DNA of 64,000 nucleotides. It comes from Pedococcus bigeumensis (GTDB lineage: Bacteria > Actinomycetota > Actinomycetes > Actinomycetales > Dermatophilaceae). The stretch is from NCBI RefSeq assembly GCF_006438965.1, contig NZ_RCZM01000006.1:79911-143910 (forward strand). Reading direction: 5' to 3'. Positions 8,587 to 17,494 of this stretch are shown here, piece by piece (the stretch's first letter is position 1; each line of letters opens with the position of its first letter). The notes under the pieces were generated by a model. The model ran no database searches. It was not told the origin of the DNA and saw nothing but the letters and a program-made list of their open reading frames with translations. Both the position numbers and the translations under genes were made by a program.

Positions 8587-11500
8587 TCAGTCGTGACCCC
8601 AGTGCGGGGGACGCTGTTCGCGCAGGTAGCGGTCGTAGGCCGACTCGTCGTGCGTCTCACCCCACCCGGCGTCCGTGTCGTCCTTGGTCTGCTCGGGCTT
8701 GGTGGGCTCGGGCTTGGGCGGCTCGGGCTCGGTGGGCTCGGGCTTGGCCGGCTCGGGCTCGGTGGGCTCGGACTTGGTGGGTTCAGCCATGGTCGCCTCG
8801 CTCTGCGCGGGTTCGGGTTCCTGGGTCGACGACTCCAGCGGCTCGGACGGCTCTGGCGTCGCAGCCTGCTCGGGTGCGGTGGGCTCCGGCTCCTCCTCGA
8901 GCAGGGTCGGCTGGGGCACCCGCTTGGCCTTGCGGCTGCGGACCCGACGCTCTCGGGCGCCTTCGTCGGCGGATGGACGGAACTCGTCCGCGAGCGTCTG
9001 CCCCGCGGCGTCGTCGGACTGGACCGGTTCGGGCTCGTCGCCCATCGGCAACATCTGCTGGGCCTCGGACCCGGCTGCGCCAGCCGTTGTCGTAGCCGGC
9101 GCTGCTGCCGGAGCTGTCACGACGGGCACCGGCACCGGTGTCTCCGGCACCCGGTTGGCGACCGCCTGCTGCACGGCGGCGTTCACCCGCGCGACATCAC
9201 GGGCAGGGTCGCGGAACAGGTCGGTCGTCCAGACGCGGACGTGCATCCACCCGAGCCGGCCGAGCTGCTCGCCGCGCAGCCGGTCCCGGTCGCGGCTGCT
9301 GCGCATGGCGGCGTAGGCCGGACCGTCGGTCTCGACGGCGACCAGGACGTGACCGCGGTGGTCGGGGTCCTCGACGGCGAGGTCGATGGGCTGTCCGGCC
9401 GAGCCGTAGGCCTCGTGCACCACCAGTCCGGTGTCCCGCAACCGTCGGGCGAACTCGGCTCGCAGCGGGTCGGTGCTGGTGTCGACAGGGTGGGAAGTCG
9501 CTTTGTCACGCCCGGGAGAGGTCGAGGTGTCACCCTCTCGCGGGCTCTCGTCGGGGACGGGCGCCGGGAAGCTGCCGTCCGCGGCATACGCGAGGAAGTC
9601 CCGGAGCATGACCGAGCCGCGGGACTTGAGCCGAGCGGGGTCGAGGTCGCTCGCCACCAACGACGAGACCACGGTCATCCGGCGGCGTGAACGGGTGATG
9701 GCGACGTTGAGGCGACGCTCGCCGCCCTCGAGGTTGAGCGGGCCGAACCGGTGCAGCACCCGACCGTGCGGGGTCTTGCCGTAGCCGACCGACAGGATGA
9801 TGGCGTCGCGTTCGTCGCCCTGGACGCGTTCGAGGTTCTTGACGAAAAAGCGCTCGGGCCGGTCCTCGTCGAAGAAGTCGCCGACCCCGGCAGCAGCGTC
9901 AGACGCGAGGGCACGCCGCAGCGCGTCGTCGAGCCGGGTGGCATGCCGGATGCCGAGCGCGATCACGCCCAGTGAATCGTGCGGACGGGTCCGGGCATGC
10001 TCCAGGACGAGCTCGACGACGCGGGAAACCTCTGCCTCCGTCGACTCGATGCCCTCCTCGCCGGACTGGACGATGCCGGAGCCCTCGACCGACACGAGTG
10101 ACACGACCGCGTCGGTGCCCGTGCCGGGGAAGGTGACCAGCGAGCCGTCGTACATCTCGCGGTTGGCGAACGCGACGAGGCGTTCGTCGAGCGAGCGATA
10201 GTGCCACGAGAGCCGGCGCGTCGGCAGGGCTGCGGTCAGCACGTCGAGGACCGACTCGAAACCCTCGGTCAGCGTGTCGGTCTCCGGCGCACCCTCCTCG
10301 TCCACCGCTGCGGTGAAGAAGCTGGTCGGCGGCAGCTGGCGCTCGTCGCCCGCCACCACGACCTGGTGCGCCCGCGAGATCGCGGACACGGCCTGGGCGG
10401 GAGGGATCTGCGAAGCCTCGTCGAAGATCACGACGTCGAACCAACGCCCGGGAGGCAGCACAGACGCGACCACCAGCGGTGACATCGCCCAGGCCGGCTT
10501 GGCGGCGGTCAGCGTCTCGGCCGCCTTGGGCAGCAGGTCGCGCAACGGACGGTGCCGGCGGGACTTGCCGGCCTCCGCGCGCACCAGCGCCTCCTGGTCG
10601 GGGTGGTCCGCCAGCACCTCGCGCAACCGACGCCCGGCCCCGGCCCGCACCCGGTCCGCGCTGGCGCGCAGGTGGGCGTGGTCGGCGGCGACGTACTCGC
10701 GAGCCACCCGTTGCATCTGGGCTCCGTCGTGCGCGCCGTAGCGCGGGTCCCGGACGATCAGGTCCTCGGACAGCGAGGTCCACCAGACGAACTCGAGCTC
10801 GGCGGCGACGTCGTCGGGGCCGACGCCACGACGGGCGAGGTCGTCGACGAACGCCCCCATGCCGGCCTCGCGCAGCGCGTCGAGGGCGCCCAGCACCTGC
10901 GGCACGACGGTGAGGCGGTCGGGGCGCGCGTCGAGCTCGGCCAACCGCTCCTGCAGCTCGACCAGGGTGGCACCGAAGAGGTCGCCGCCGCGGTGGGTGG
11001 CCGTGAGCCGTTCCGCCAGCCAGGCCAGGTCCGAGGAGACCGAGGCGTATGCCGTGCGCGCCCGGTCGAGGTCGACCGGGATCTCGGGCCGGCCACCGGC
11101 GCCGGCCATCTGCTGCCAGGCGGTGCGCTGGACCTGGGCGTCGAGAAGTGCCGCGTGCAGGTCGGGTGGCGGCGGGCCGGGGCGCAGCAACGAGCGCGCC
11201 TGACGACGCAGTCGCCAACGCGAGTACCAGCCCAGCGCATCACCATTGGTGTCGCGCGCGCCCTTGGGTCCGGTGGCGGCGACGAGGTCGCCGAGGGGGA
11301 TGTCGAAGATCTCGGGGCGGAACACCTCGAGGGTGTCGCGGACCCGGCCGACCGAGTCGAGCACGTTGCCCCAGTCCCCGACGCGGTCGGCCTGCGGCAG
11401 GCTGACGTCGGAGAAGACGTCGTGCATGGTCTGCTCGAGGTCCTGCAGTCCGCCCTGGCTGAGCCGGCTGGTGACGTCGCGGGCGCGCACCGCCTCCTCG

Positions 11501-13008
11501 GAGGTCGCGATCCGCGAGCCGAACCACGGGTCGGTCCCCTCCTGCGTCGACCAGGCGCCCAACGACGCGGCCTCGGTCAGCTGGCGACCTAGCTCCTGGA
11601 CCCGCTGGCGGTCGAGCCCGGCGAGCTGTTCGCCACGCACCCTGACCCTGGAGGTCGGCGGGTGGGAAAGGCTGCCCAGCTTCGAGATGGCGGCTTGCGC
11701 CTGGTGGGCGGAGACGCCCCAGGGCTGCCGAACCTCGTGCAGGGCTGCGGAGTGCTGAACGAGGGTGGCGCGCCGGTCGACGAGGGCCTGCTCGATCTCC
11801 GTCGTGTCGGGGTCCTGCGACTGGGTGCCGCGGTCGAGGGCTGCGCCGAACTCCTGCGCGATCCGCCGCTTGTTGCTCGCCCCGTCGTAGGCGTCGAGGA
11901 CGAGGTCGCCCAGCCCAACTCCGTCCAGGCGGGACAGCACGGCGTCGATGGCTGCCCGCTTCTCGGCGACGAACAGCACCCGCTTGCCCTCGCCGGCGAG
12001 GCTGGCAATGAGGTTGGCGATGGTCTGCGACTTGCCGGTGCCGGGCGGGCCCTTGATGACGAGGTGCGCGCCGGAGCGGACCGCGTCGATCGCCGCCTGC
12101 TGGGTCGAGTCCGCGTCGAGGATGAGCAGCTCGTGGGCCGGGTCGGAGTCGGCGGCCGAGTCCGGCACCGACGTCCGCACCGCGCGGAGGGCTCCCGCAT
12201 CGCCGGCCAGGGCGGCCACGACGTCGTGGTCGGCCAGCGAATCCCCTTGGGCCGCAAGGTCAGCCACCATCGGCAGCTTGGCGTAGGAGAACGTGCCCAC
12301 GACCAGCCGCGGCGACACCGAGAACTCCGGCACCGACCCGCAGAGCCTGGCCAGCTCGGCATAAACGGGGTGCGGGTCGAAGCCGCCGCTCGCGTTGGAC
12401 AGCTCCTCCAGCGCGCCCGTGTCGATCTCGAGGCCTTGCTCGGAGCGCAGGTAGTGCTCGAGGACCGGGTTGAACTCGACGTCGTTGCCCAGGTCGAGGT
12501 CGAAGTCCTCACGCGCCGCGCCGGTCGGCTTGAGCACGCAGGACCGCAGCAGCACCGGAGCGGCCGGGGCACGCGACGCACCCCGGACGGCCCAGCTCGC
12601 CATGCCGATCGCGATGAACCCGGCCGCGATGCCGCGCTCCTCGGACAGCTCGAGAGTCTTGGCGCGGATCGTGCGAGCACGACGGCGGGCCTCGTCGAGG
12701 GCTGCGGGTTCGCGGACGAGGTCGGAGAGCCGAGTCGGACGACCGGCCATCAGCATGGCCAGCCCGCCCGGGTGGGCGGTGGTGAGGTCGAGGGTGCCGC
12801 TGGGCAGGTCGCGGTACCACAGCAGGGTGTTGCGACCGCCGAGGTCGACGAGGTGCCGCTGCCAGACCTTGACCGCCTCCGCGACCCGGATGCCGCGGGG
12901 GTCAGCGTCCGGCTGGGGTGCGTCCTCCTGCTGGGTATGCCGGTCGGGCGGGAGCGCGTCGCCGCTGGGCTGCGGCGCTGCTGGGGTCTCGTCGGTCGGC
13001 GGGGTCAC
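8587..13008 (-). CDS. DUF4011 superfamily-1 helicase fused to Vsr/MTES_1575-like nuclease domain
   Basis: A 1473-residue protein. An N-terminal DUF4011 region (about 40-300, with WQRHLVDLGGRNTLLWYRD) leads into Walker A KGPPGTGKSQT (Lys326). Walker B is VVIFDEASQIPP (Asp863), followed by GDERQLPPTSFF and the helicase C-half (VQGDERDAIILSVGYG, LNVAITRSRRRMTVVS). A C-terminal restriction-like domain (about 1150-1270, VAVETDGPAYAAMRSSRDRDR) carries the D-G-x-x-Y/H and R-D-R-x-R pattern of REase_MTES_1575 nucleases. The last 150 residues are acidic Pro/Glu/Lys repeats. GTG start 9 bp after the MFS stop, so probably one operon. Likely DNA or RNA unwinding with cleavage; proteins of this make-up occur in genome-defence settings, but no defence neighbours are seen here. 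Confidence 0.82.
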   Translation of the reverse strand: MTPPTDETPAAPQPSGDALPPDRHTQQEDAPQPDADPRGIRVAEAVKVWQRHLVDLGGRNTLLWYRDLPSGTLDLTTAHPGGLAMLMAGRPTRLSDLVREPAALDEARRRARTIRAKTLELSEERGIAAGFIAIGMASWAVRGASRAPAAPVLLRSCVLKPTGAAREDFDLDLGNDVEFNPVLEHYLRSEQGLEIDTGALEELSNASGGFDPHPVYAELARLCGSVPEFSVSPRLVVGTFSYAKLPMVADLAAQGDSLADHDVVAALAGDAGALRAVRTSVPDSAADSDPAHELLILDADSTQQAAIDAVRSGAHLVIKGPPGTGKSQTIANLIASLAGEGKRVLFVAEKRAAIDAVLSRLDGVGLGDLVLDAYDGASNKRRIAQEFGAALDRGTQSQDPDTTEIEQALVDRRATLVQHSAALHEVRQPWGVSAHQAQAAISKLGSLSHPPTSRVRVRGEQLAGLDRQRVQELGRQLTEAASLGAWSTQEGTDPWFGSRIATSEEAVRARDVTSRLSQGGLQDLEQTMHDVFSDVSLPQADRVGDWGNVLDSVGRVRDTLEVFRPEIFDIPLGDLVAATGPKGARDTNGDALGWYSRWRLRRQARSLLRPGPPPPDLHAALLDAQVQRTAWQQMAGAGGRPEIPVDLDRARTAYASVSSDLAWLAERLTATHRGGDLFGATLVELQERLAELDARPDRLTVVPQVLGALDALREAGMGAFVDDLARRGVGPDDVAAELEFVWWTSLSEDLIVRDPRYGAHDGAQMQRVAREYVAADHAHLRASADRVRAGAGRRLREVLADHPDQEALVRAEAGKSRRHRPLRDLLPKAAETLTAAKPAWAMSPLVVASVLPPGRWFDVVIFDEASQIPPAQAVSAISRAHQVVVAGDERQLPPTSFFTAAVDEEGAPETDTLTEGFESVLDVLTAALPTRRLSWHYRSLDERLVAFANREMYDGSLVTFPGTGTDAVVSLVSVEGSGIVQSGEEGIESTEAEVSRVVELVLEHARTRPHDSLGVIALGIRHATRLDDALRRALASDAAAGVGDFFDEDRPERFFVKNLERVQGDERDAIILSVGYGKTPHGRVLHRFGPLNLEGGERRLNVAITRSRRRMTVVSSLVASDLDPARLKSRGSVMLRDFLAYAADGSFPAPVPDESPREGDTSTSPGRDKATSHPVDTSTDPLRAEFARRLRDTGLVVHEAYGSAGQPIDLAVEDPDHRGHVLVAVETDGPAYAAMRSSRDRDRLRGEQLGRLGWMHVRVWTTDLFRDPARDVARVNAAVQQAVANRVPETPVPVPVVTAPAAAPATTTAGAAGSEAQQMLPMGDEPEPVQSDDAAGQTLADEFRPSADEGARERRVRSRKAKRVPQPTLLEEEPEPTAPEQAATPEPSEPLESSTQEPEPAQSEATMAEPTKSEPTEPEPAKPEPTEPEPPKPEPTKPEQTKDDTDAGWGETHDESAYDRYLREQRPPHWGHD
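8693..8788. repeat. In-frame repeat encoding Pro-Glu-Lys/Thr tail
   Basis: Imperfect GGCTCGGGCTNGGTG-type units encode the helicase tail motif EPEPxKPEPTxPEP. This is a low-complexity linker in a coding region, prone to length change. Confidence 0.7.
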
Positions 13009-13017
13009 TCAAGCAGG

Positions 13018-14358
13018 CTAACCAACCTGGTCGCCCTCCCGGTCAGGCAACACGGCCTCCGGGATGACGGGGTCCGGTGAGACCGAGGTGCTACCACCCG
13101 AGACCGAGCGATCCACCCTGATGAGGAGGGACGCGATGGCCACGATCGCGGCGAGGCCCGCAGCCCCGGCGCCCAGCACGGCATACCCGAGCTGGCCGAC
13201 GACCACGCCCGCGAGCGCGCCACCGCCACCGGCGGCCAGCCCCATGACGAGATCGGAAGCGCCCTGGGCGCCGGCCCGCTCGGCCAGGGGCACCGAGGTG
13301 ACCACGAGGGTGGAGCCGGCGACGAGCGTGAACGACCAGCCGAGGCCGAGCAGGAAGAGCCCGACGGCGAGGCCCGGAGACCAGCCGATGGGCGCCTGGG
13401 CGGCGAGCAGACCGGCGACGACGAGGATGACCGCGCCCATCAGGCCGCACGACCGACCACCCCACCGGTCGACCGCCAGGCCGGTCAGCGGCGAGAAGGC
13501 GAACATGCCGAGCACGTGCAGGCTGATCACCAGGCCGATGATCCGCAGGCTGGCCCCGCCGTGGTGCATGTGCAGGGGCGTCATCACCATCACGCTGACC
13601 ATGACCGTGTGGCCGAGGGCCATCGTCACCAGGCCGAGCAGCGCGCCGGGATGGGCGAGCAAGGTGCGCCAGCCCCGGACGATGGAGCCGTGCTGCCGCT
13701 CGAGGGGTTCGGTGGCGATGGCCGCGGCACGCTCGCGTGCGAGCAGAAGCGGATCGGGTCGGAGCCGGACGAACAGCAGGATCGCCCCGAGCACGAGGCC
13801 ACCGAGGGAGAAGACGTAGGGGCCAGTGAGGGCCGGGATCCCGAGGAACCTCGCGACCGGCTCACCCGGGCCTGCGAGGTTCGGCCCGAAGACCGCACCG
13901 ATTGTTGTCGCCCACACCACGGTGGACAGGTCGCGCCCGCGGTGGGCCTCGTCGGCGAGGTCGGCCGCGGCATACCGGGCCTGGCTGTTGGCGGCGTTGG
14001 ACCCGCCGAACAAGGCGGCTCCGACGAGGAGCAGGGGAAAGTTGCGGATCGCGCCCGCGATGATCATCGTGAGGGCGCCGGCGATGCCGATGAGGTAGCC
14101 GACCAGCAAGCCGAGTCGCCGGCCGCGCGCGGCCATGACGTGGGCCATCGGGATAGCGATGAGCGCGCCACCCAGCACCTGGAAGGTGCCCCCGAGCCCG
14201 GCGAGGTCGGCCGACCCGCCGACGTCCTCGGCGAGCAGCGCGCCGACGCCCGCACCGGCGGACACTCCCACGCCGACGAGGACCTGGGTGCCGATGAGGG
14301 TGCTGATGGTGCGTCGCTGGACGGACCGGTCGGGAGCGTCAGGCGCGGCGCTGGGCAT
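13018..14358 (-). CDS. Major facilitator superfamily transporter
   Basis: A 446-residue polytopic membrane protein with 12 predicted hydrophobic segments. The loop-2 motif appears as HVMAARGRRLGL and its second-half equivalent as GLAVDRWGGRSCGL, both MFS signatures. The substrate is unknown; the drug-efflux-like layout is not diagnostic. ATG 14358 was chosen over far-upstream options because hydrophobicity starts soon after it and a CATACT hexamer ends 6 bases before it (leaderless-like). That hexamer overlaps one copy of the CGGCATAC octamer. Probably transcribed with the downstream DUF4011 helicase. Confidence 0.85.
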   Translation of the reverse strand: MPSAAPDAPDRSVQRRTISTLIGTQVLVGVGVSAGAGVGALLAEDVGGSADLAGLGGTFQVLGGALIAIPMAHVMAARGRRLGLLVGYLIGIAGALTMIIAGAIRNFPLLLVGAALFGGSNAANSQARYAAADLADEAHRGRDLSTVVWATTIGAVFGPNLAGPGEPVARFLGIPALTGPYVFSLGGLVLGAILLFVRLRPDPLLLARERAAAIATEPLERQHGSIVRGWRTLLAHPGALLGLVTMALGHTVMVSVMVMTPLHMHHGGASLRIIGLVISLHVLGMFAFSPLTGLAVDRWGGRSCGLMGAVILVVAGLLAAQAPIGWSPGLAVGLFLLGLGWSFTLVAGSTLVVTSVPLAERAGAQGASDLVMGLAAGGGGALAGVVVGQLGYAVLGAGAAGLAAIVAIASLLIRVDRSVSGGSTSVSPDPVIPEAVLPDREGDQVG

Positions 14359-14465
14359 CGGGTCAGTATGCCGCCCGCTTCCGACACGGCGCGCTCTGCG
14401 ACGCGCGCCGTGCCAGCGGTGGTGCCCACCCGTTGAGTCGCCCGGCCCCCTGACCGGGCGGCCCC

Positions 14466-15524
14466 TCAGGTGGCGTTGCTGACCGTCAGCGTCAAGAGGC
14501 CCGTGGCGGTGAAGGCGATGCTGACCGACTCGCCGTTGGCGATCGAGGTGGTCAGCGGGGTCGACGTGACTCCGGTGCCGGCCGCGATGGTCGTGGTGAC
14601 CGGCGTGGCCGCGGCTCGGGTCGCGGTGACGGTGAGGGCGGTCGGCGTCGTGGCCGGGTTGCCCCAGGTGTCCAGCAGGCTGGCCGTGGCCACCCAGTCG
14701 TGCCTGCCGTTCTGGCCCGGGTCGCTGGCGGTGCAGGACCGGGCCGTCGCCGGGTCGGTGAGGGCCGGGCAGGTCAGCGTGACGGCGATCAGCTTGCTGG
14801 TGATGGCGCTGAGGACGAAGTTCTTGGCGGCTCCGGCCGTGACGGTGGTCGAGGCGGAGCCGGTGACGACGCCGGTGGTCGGCGTCAGGGTGGCGCTGCC
14901 GGCGACGTAGAGCGTGACCGACACCGAGGCGGTACCGCTGGTGAAGGTGGCGGTCGCCGGGAGGACGGCAGCCTTGCCGGAGGGGCTCGCCGCGACCGCT
15001 GCCCAGGTCAGCGCCTTGCTGCCGGTGTAGGCGGTGTCGACGCTGCCGTCGCACTTCTTCGCCGTGAGGCTGACCGTGGCGGCCGTGCCCGCGGTGATGG
15101 CGGGCGCGCCCACGGTGTAGGTGTCGGGGGTCGTACAGGTGGTGGTGCCTGATGCGGCGGCGGACGCTGCGGTCCACGCGCTCAGCGTCGCCACCACGGT
15201 GTAGCTGTAGGTGGTGCTCGCGGCGAGTCCGCTGTCGGTGCAGGACCAGGGCGTGGCACTGGGGGTGCAGACCGTGGTCGCGCCGCGCTTGACCGCATAC
15301 GTGGTCGACGGAAGCTGGCCCGTGGGCATCGTGCCGCTGACGACGAGGGAGGTGGCAGTGGGCGTTCCGACGGTCGGCACGGCCGGGGTCACGAGGGACC
15401 GCGCGGTCGCGGTCGTGCTGCCCGTGCCCATGACCGACCACACGGCATACGCGGGGACGGCGCCGACAACGAGGCACACGGCAGCGGCGAGGAGCACACG
15501 CACGGACCTGCGGCTGGGGTTCAC
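14466..15524 (-). CDS. Exported protein with SipW-type signal peptide (long member)
   Basis: 352 residues, rich in Thr, Ala, Ser and Val. The N-terminus RRSVRVLLAAAVCLVVGAVPAYAVWS resembles SipW-dependent (camelysin/TasA-class) signal peptides, where the cleavage site is followed by an aromatic residue and T/S/G. A fibronectin-III-like stretch follows (about 45-135, SGLAASTTYSYTV), then Ig-like beta-rich repeats with paired cysteines. Probably a surface or matrix fibre component; no enzymatic motif is seen. The GTG start overlaps the upstream stop by 4 bases (GTGA), showing translational coupling. Confidence 0.7.
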   Translation of the reverse strand: MNPSRRSVRVLLAAAVCLVVGAVPAYAVWSVMGTGSTTATARSLVTPAVPTVGTPTATSLVVSGTMPTGQLPSTTYAVKRGATTVCTPSATPWSCTDSGLAASTTYSYTVVATLSAWTAASAAASGTTTCTTPDTYTVGAPAITAGTAATVSLTAKKCDGSVDTAYTGSKALTWAAVAASPSGKAAVLPATATFTSGTASVSVTLYVAGSATLTPTTGVVTGSASTTVTAGAAKNFVLSAITSKLIAVTLTCPALTDPATARSCTASDPGQNGRHDWVATASLLDTWGNPATTPTALTVTATRAAATPVTTTIAAGTGVTSTPLTTSIANGESVSIAFTATGLLTLTVSNAT

Positions 15525-15985
15525 GGCAGCCGCCCGGTGGCCTGCAGGGGGATGGTGAAGGTGGCGCCCTGGCAGTTGGACGAGGACGCGGTGGTCATGC
15601 TGACACCGTTGACGACGTTCAGGGACGCGTTGCCGCCGGCCGGCACCACGAGGGTCGTGGAGGCAGGCAGCGAGACCGTGACGCCAGGGGTGGTGCAGCC
15701 GGCACTGGCCGTGACCGCCCCGGCGAGCGCGAGGGACTGGACGGTGACCGAGGCAGAGTTCGGGTTGCTGACGGTGACGAGGACATCGGCCGAGGCACCC
15801 GGGTAGAGCGTGCCGCCGACCGTGGCGGAGACGCCGAGCGCTTGGGGAGTGCCGCTCGAGGCGGCACCGGTGCCCGCGCCGAGAACCGACCACGCGGCAT
15901 ACGCGATGCCACCGACGAGGAGGAGCGCGGCGGTCCCGATGCCCACCGAGGTGAGCCGTCGCCCCCAGGTCGTCGAGCCGGTCAC
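15521..15985 (-). CDS. Small exported protein with SipW-type signal peptide
   Basis: 154 residues. The signal peptide ends IAYAAWSVLGAGTG, again with the A-x-W-S pattern of SipW-cognate leaders. The mature part is a single beta-rich domain with YPGASADVLVTVSNPN, closely parallel to YPGGPTQNVSGNFDNPN in the neighbour at 16693-17163, so the two are paralogues. It has two cysteines (CTTPG, NCQGATF). GTG start; both its start and stop overlap neighbours by 4 bases (GTGA). Likely secreted; exact role unknown. Confidence 0.75.
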   Translation of the reverse strand: MTGSTTWGRRLTSVGIGTAALLLVGGIAYAAWSVLGAGTGAASSGTPQALGVSATVGGTLYPGASADVLVTVSNPNSASVTVQSLALAGAVTASAGCTTPGVTVSLPASTTLVVPAGGNASLNVVNGVSMTTASSSNCQGATFTIPLQATGRLP

Positions 15986-16515
15986 GAGTTGCCGTTGCCC
16001 TGGCCCTGGGTGGCCAGGCCACCGAACGCGAGCGGGAACGAGACGTTCTTGCAGCTGTCCTGCGACGTGGCGGTGTTGAGCATCATGATCGTGAGGGGGA
16101 TCGTGATGCTCGACCTGCGTGGCACGAGGTAGGTGCGCGAGCCGGGCTTGCTCGACTGGTAGCTGCTGACCACGAGGTTGGTGTGGCCTGAGCAGTAGGG
16201 GTTTGCGTCCTGGGGCGTCGCGGTGAGCTCCAGGATCTGGTACGCCACCTCGTCGGGGTTGGTGACCGTCACCTGCAGCGTCTGCATCTGCCCGGGGTGC
16301 AGCTGGCTGACGCTACCGACCGCCACGAACGGTGCGTGGCCGGGCGGGCTCTGGGCAGACGCGCCGCCGTTGCTCTCCACCACGCGCAGGGCGCCGGGCT
16401 GCGGTGCGGGATCGGCCCGGGTGAGCCAGACTCCGACGCCGCCGAGGACTCCGAGGAGCACCACGACGCCGGTGGCGACCGCGAGCGTGCGGAGCTGCTG
16501 CGGTGTGGTGGCCAT
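15982..16515 (-). CDS. Membrane-anchored paralogue of the small exported proteins
   Basis: 177 residues: an N-terminal transmembrane segment (about 12-32, ATGVVVLLGVLGGVGVW), then a beta-rich domain with LHPGQMQTLQVTVTNPDEV and a final NTATSQDSCKNVSFPLAF. These match the spacing of the YPGG...NPN and NCKGVTVPLVF motifs in its neighbours. It lacks the A-Y/A-W cleavage pattern, so it may stay anchored, perhaps as an assembly factor. ATG 16513-16515 with GGGAGAA 8 bases upstream. Confidence 0.7.
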   Translation of the reverse strand: MATTPQQLRTLAVATGVVVLLGVLGGVGVWLTRADPAPQPGALRVVESNGGASAQSPPGHAPFVAVGSVSQLHPGQMQTLQVTVTNPDEVAYQILELTATPQDANPYCSGHTNLVVSSYQSSKPGSRTYLVPRRSSITIPLTIMMLNTATSQDSCKNVSFPLAFGGLATQGQGNGNS

Positions 16516-16692
16516 GTGCGGGTTCTCCCGGGTGTGGTGAGCGGCGGTCCGCGTCCTGGCCCTCAAGGCCGGCTGGCGGGTGGCGCTGGTGGTCCTGCGT
16601 GGGTCGTGCTGGGGTCCTGCTTCGACGACCTGCCGCCCGGTGGCATCGGGGGGTGACACCACCGGGCGGGGATCAGGCCTGCGTCGTCACGA

Positions 16693-17163
16693 TCAGTTGC
16701 TGGAGAAGACCAGCGGGACGGTGACGCCCTTGCAGTTGTCCTGGTTGGTGGCCAGGTTGTTCATCTTGATGGTCGCGGTGCCCCAGGCGCCGACGCCGGT
16801 GCCGGAGGCGATCTCGGCGTTGTTGACGGCCGGCTGGGTGACCGTGAAGTCAGCGGCGGTGCACGGGAGGGTCGTGCCGACGGACCAGGTGGGGTCGACG
16901 GCGACGGTGACCTGCTTGACGTAGACGGAGCCGCTGTTGGGGTTGTCGAAGTTGCCGGACACGTTCTGCGTCGGGCCGCCCGGGTAGAGACCGGCGACGG
17001 GGGTGCTGGTCGCGTGGATGGTGACCGCGACGACGTTGCCGGTCGCAGCCGAGCCGGTGCCGGAGCCCGTGGTGCTCCAGTAGGCAAAGGCGACTCCGCC
17101 GACGATGAAGGTGAGGGCTGCACCGGTGGCGACGGCTGCTGCGCGCTTACGAGTGAACTTCAT
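16693..17163 (-). CDS. Small camelysin/TasA-like exported protein
   Basis: 156 residues. MKFTRKRAAAV, a hydrophobic core, then GGVAFAYWSTTGSGTG forms a textbook SipW-class leader. The mature domain is beta-rich with a YPGG motif and two cysteines (LPCTAADF, DNCKGV). It is the first gene of the four-gene surface cluster. A 177-bp gap separates it from the next gene, so the other three may have their own start of transcription. ATG 17163 with AGAGGA about 9 bases upstream. Presumed fibre or surface subunit; no SipW peptidase is encoded in the window. Confidence 0.75.
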   Translation of the reverse strand: MKFTRKRAAAVATGAALTFIVGGVAFAYWSTTGSGTGSAATGNVVAVTIHATSTPVAGLYPGGPTQNVSGNFDNPNSGSVYVKQVTVAVDPTWSVGTTLPCTAADFTVTQPAVNNAEIASGTGVGAWGTATIKMNNLATNQDNCKGVTVPLVFSSN

Positions 17164-17387
17164 TGGGGGGTCCTCTGTTAGTGACTTGGTGGCCGGCCTG
17201 ATCGGTGGCCCCCGCTGAGTTGATCTCGTCTCAGTTGATTTGTATATGACTTTGGGCAACATCCCCCGTTAAAGGGTCATTGGTTCCACTAGATATCCCC
17301 CGGTTGGTTCTAGGTTTGGTAAAGACCACCCCACGGCAGACATTTCTGATGTATAAGCGCGCACGGCGGTTGAGGGACCACAAAGAA
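17164..17387. promoter_or_regulatory. AT-rich upstream region of the surface-protein cluster
   Basis: Base composition drops sharply from about 17220 to 17360. On the minus strand two similar elements occur, AACCGGGGGATAT (17305-17293) and AACGGGGGATGT (17271-17260), spaced about three helical turns. A CATATAC stretch follows downstream. These could be a regulator's paired sites before the promoter of the 16693-17163 gene. No match to a named regulator is claimed. Confidence 0.4.
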
Positions 17388-17421
17388 GACTGCCCCCTCG
17401 CCTGTGGGCGAGGGGGCAGTC
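17388..17421 (-). terminator. Rho-independent terminator of the matrixin gene
   Basis: 15-bp perfect arms (GACTGCCCCCTCGCC / GGCGAGGGGGCAGTC) with a 4-base loop, followed on the minus strand by TTCTTTG. It lies 73 bp after the matrixin stop. Confidence 0.88.
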
Positions 17422-17494
17422 GGTCTGCCAGGCGGTCGTGACGCCGGGCAGTCTGTGGGGCCGGGCACGCGATGGTGCCGGGCAGGTGGGGCGG

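Noticed and set aside
15978..16662. Longer N-terminus for the 15982-16515 gene starting near 16662
   Set aside because: The added residues are His/Arg/Pro-rich without coding character, and ATG 16515 has a good Shine-Dalgarno and is followed by the membrane segment.
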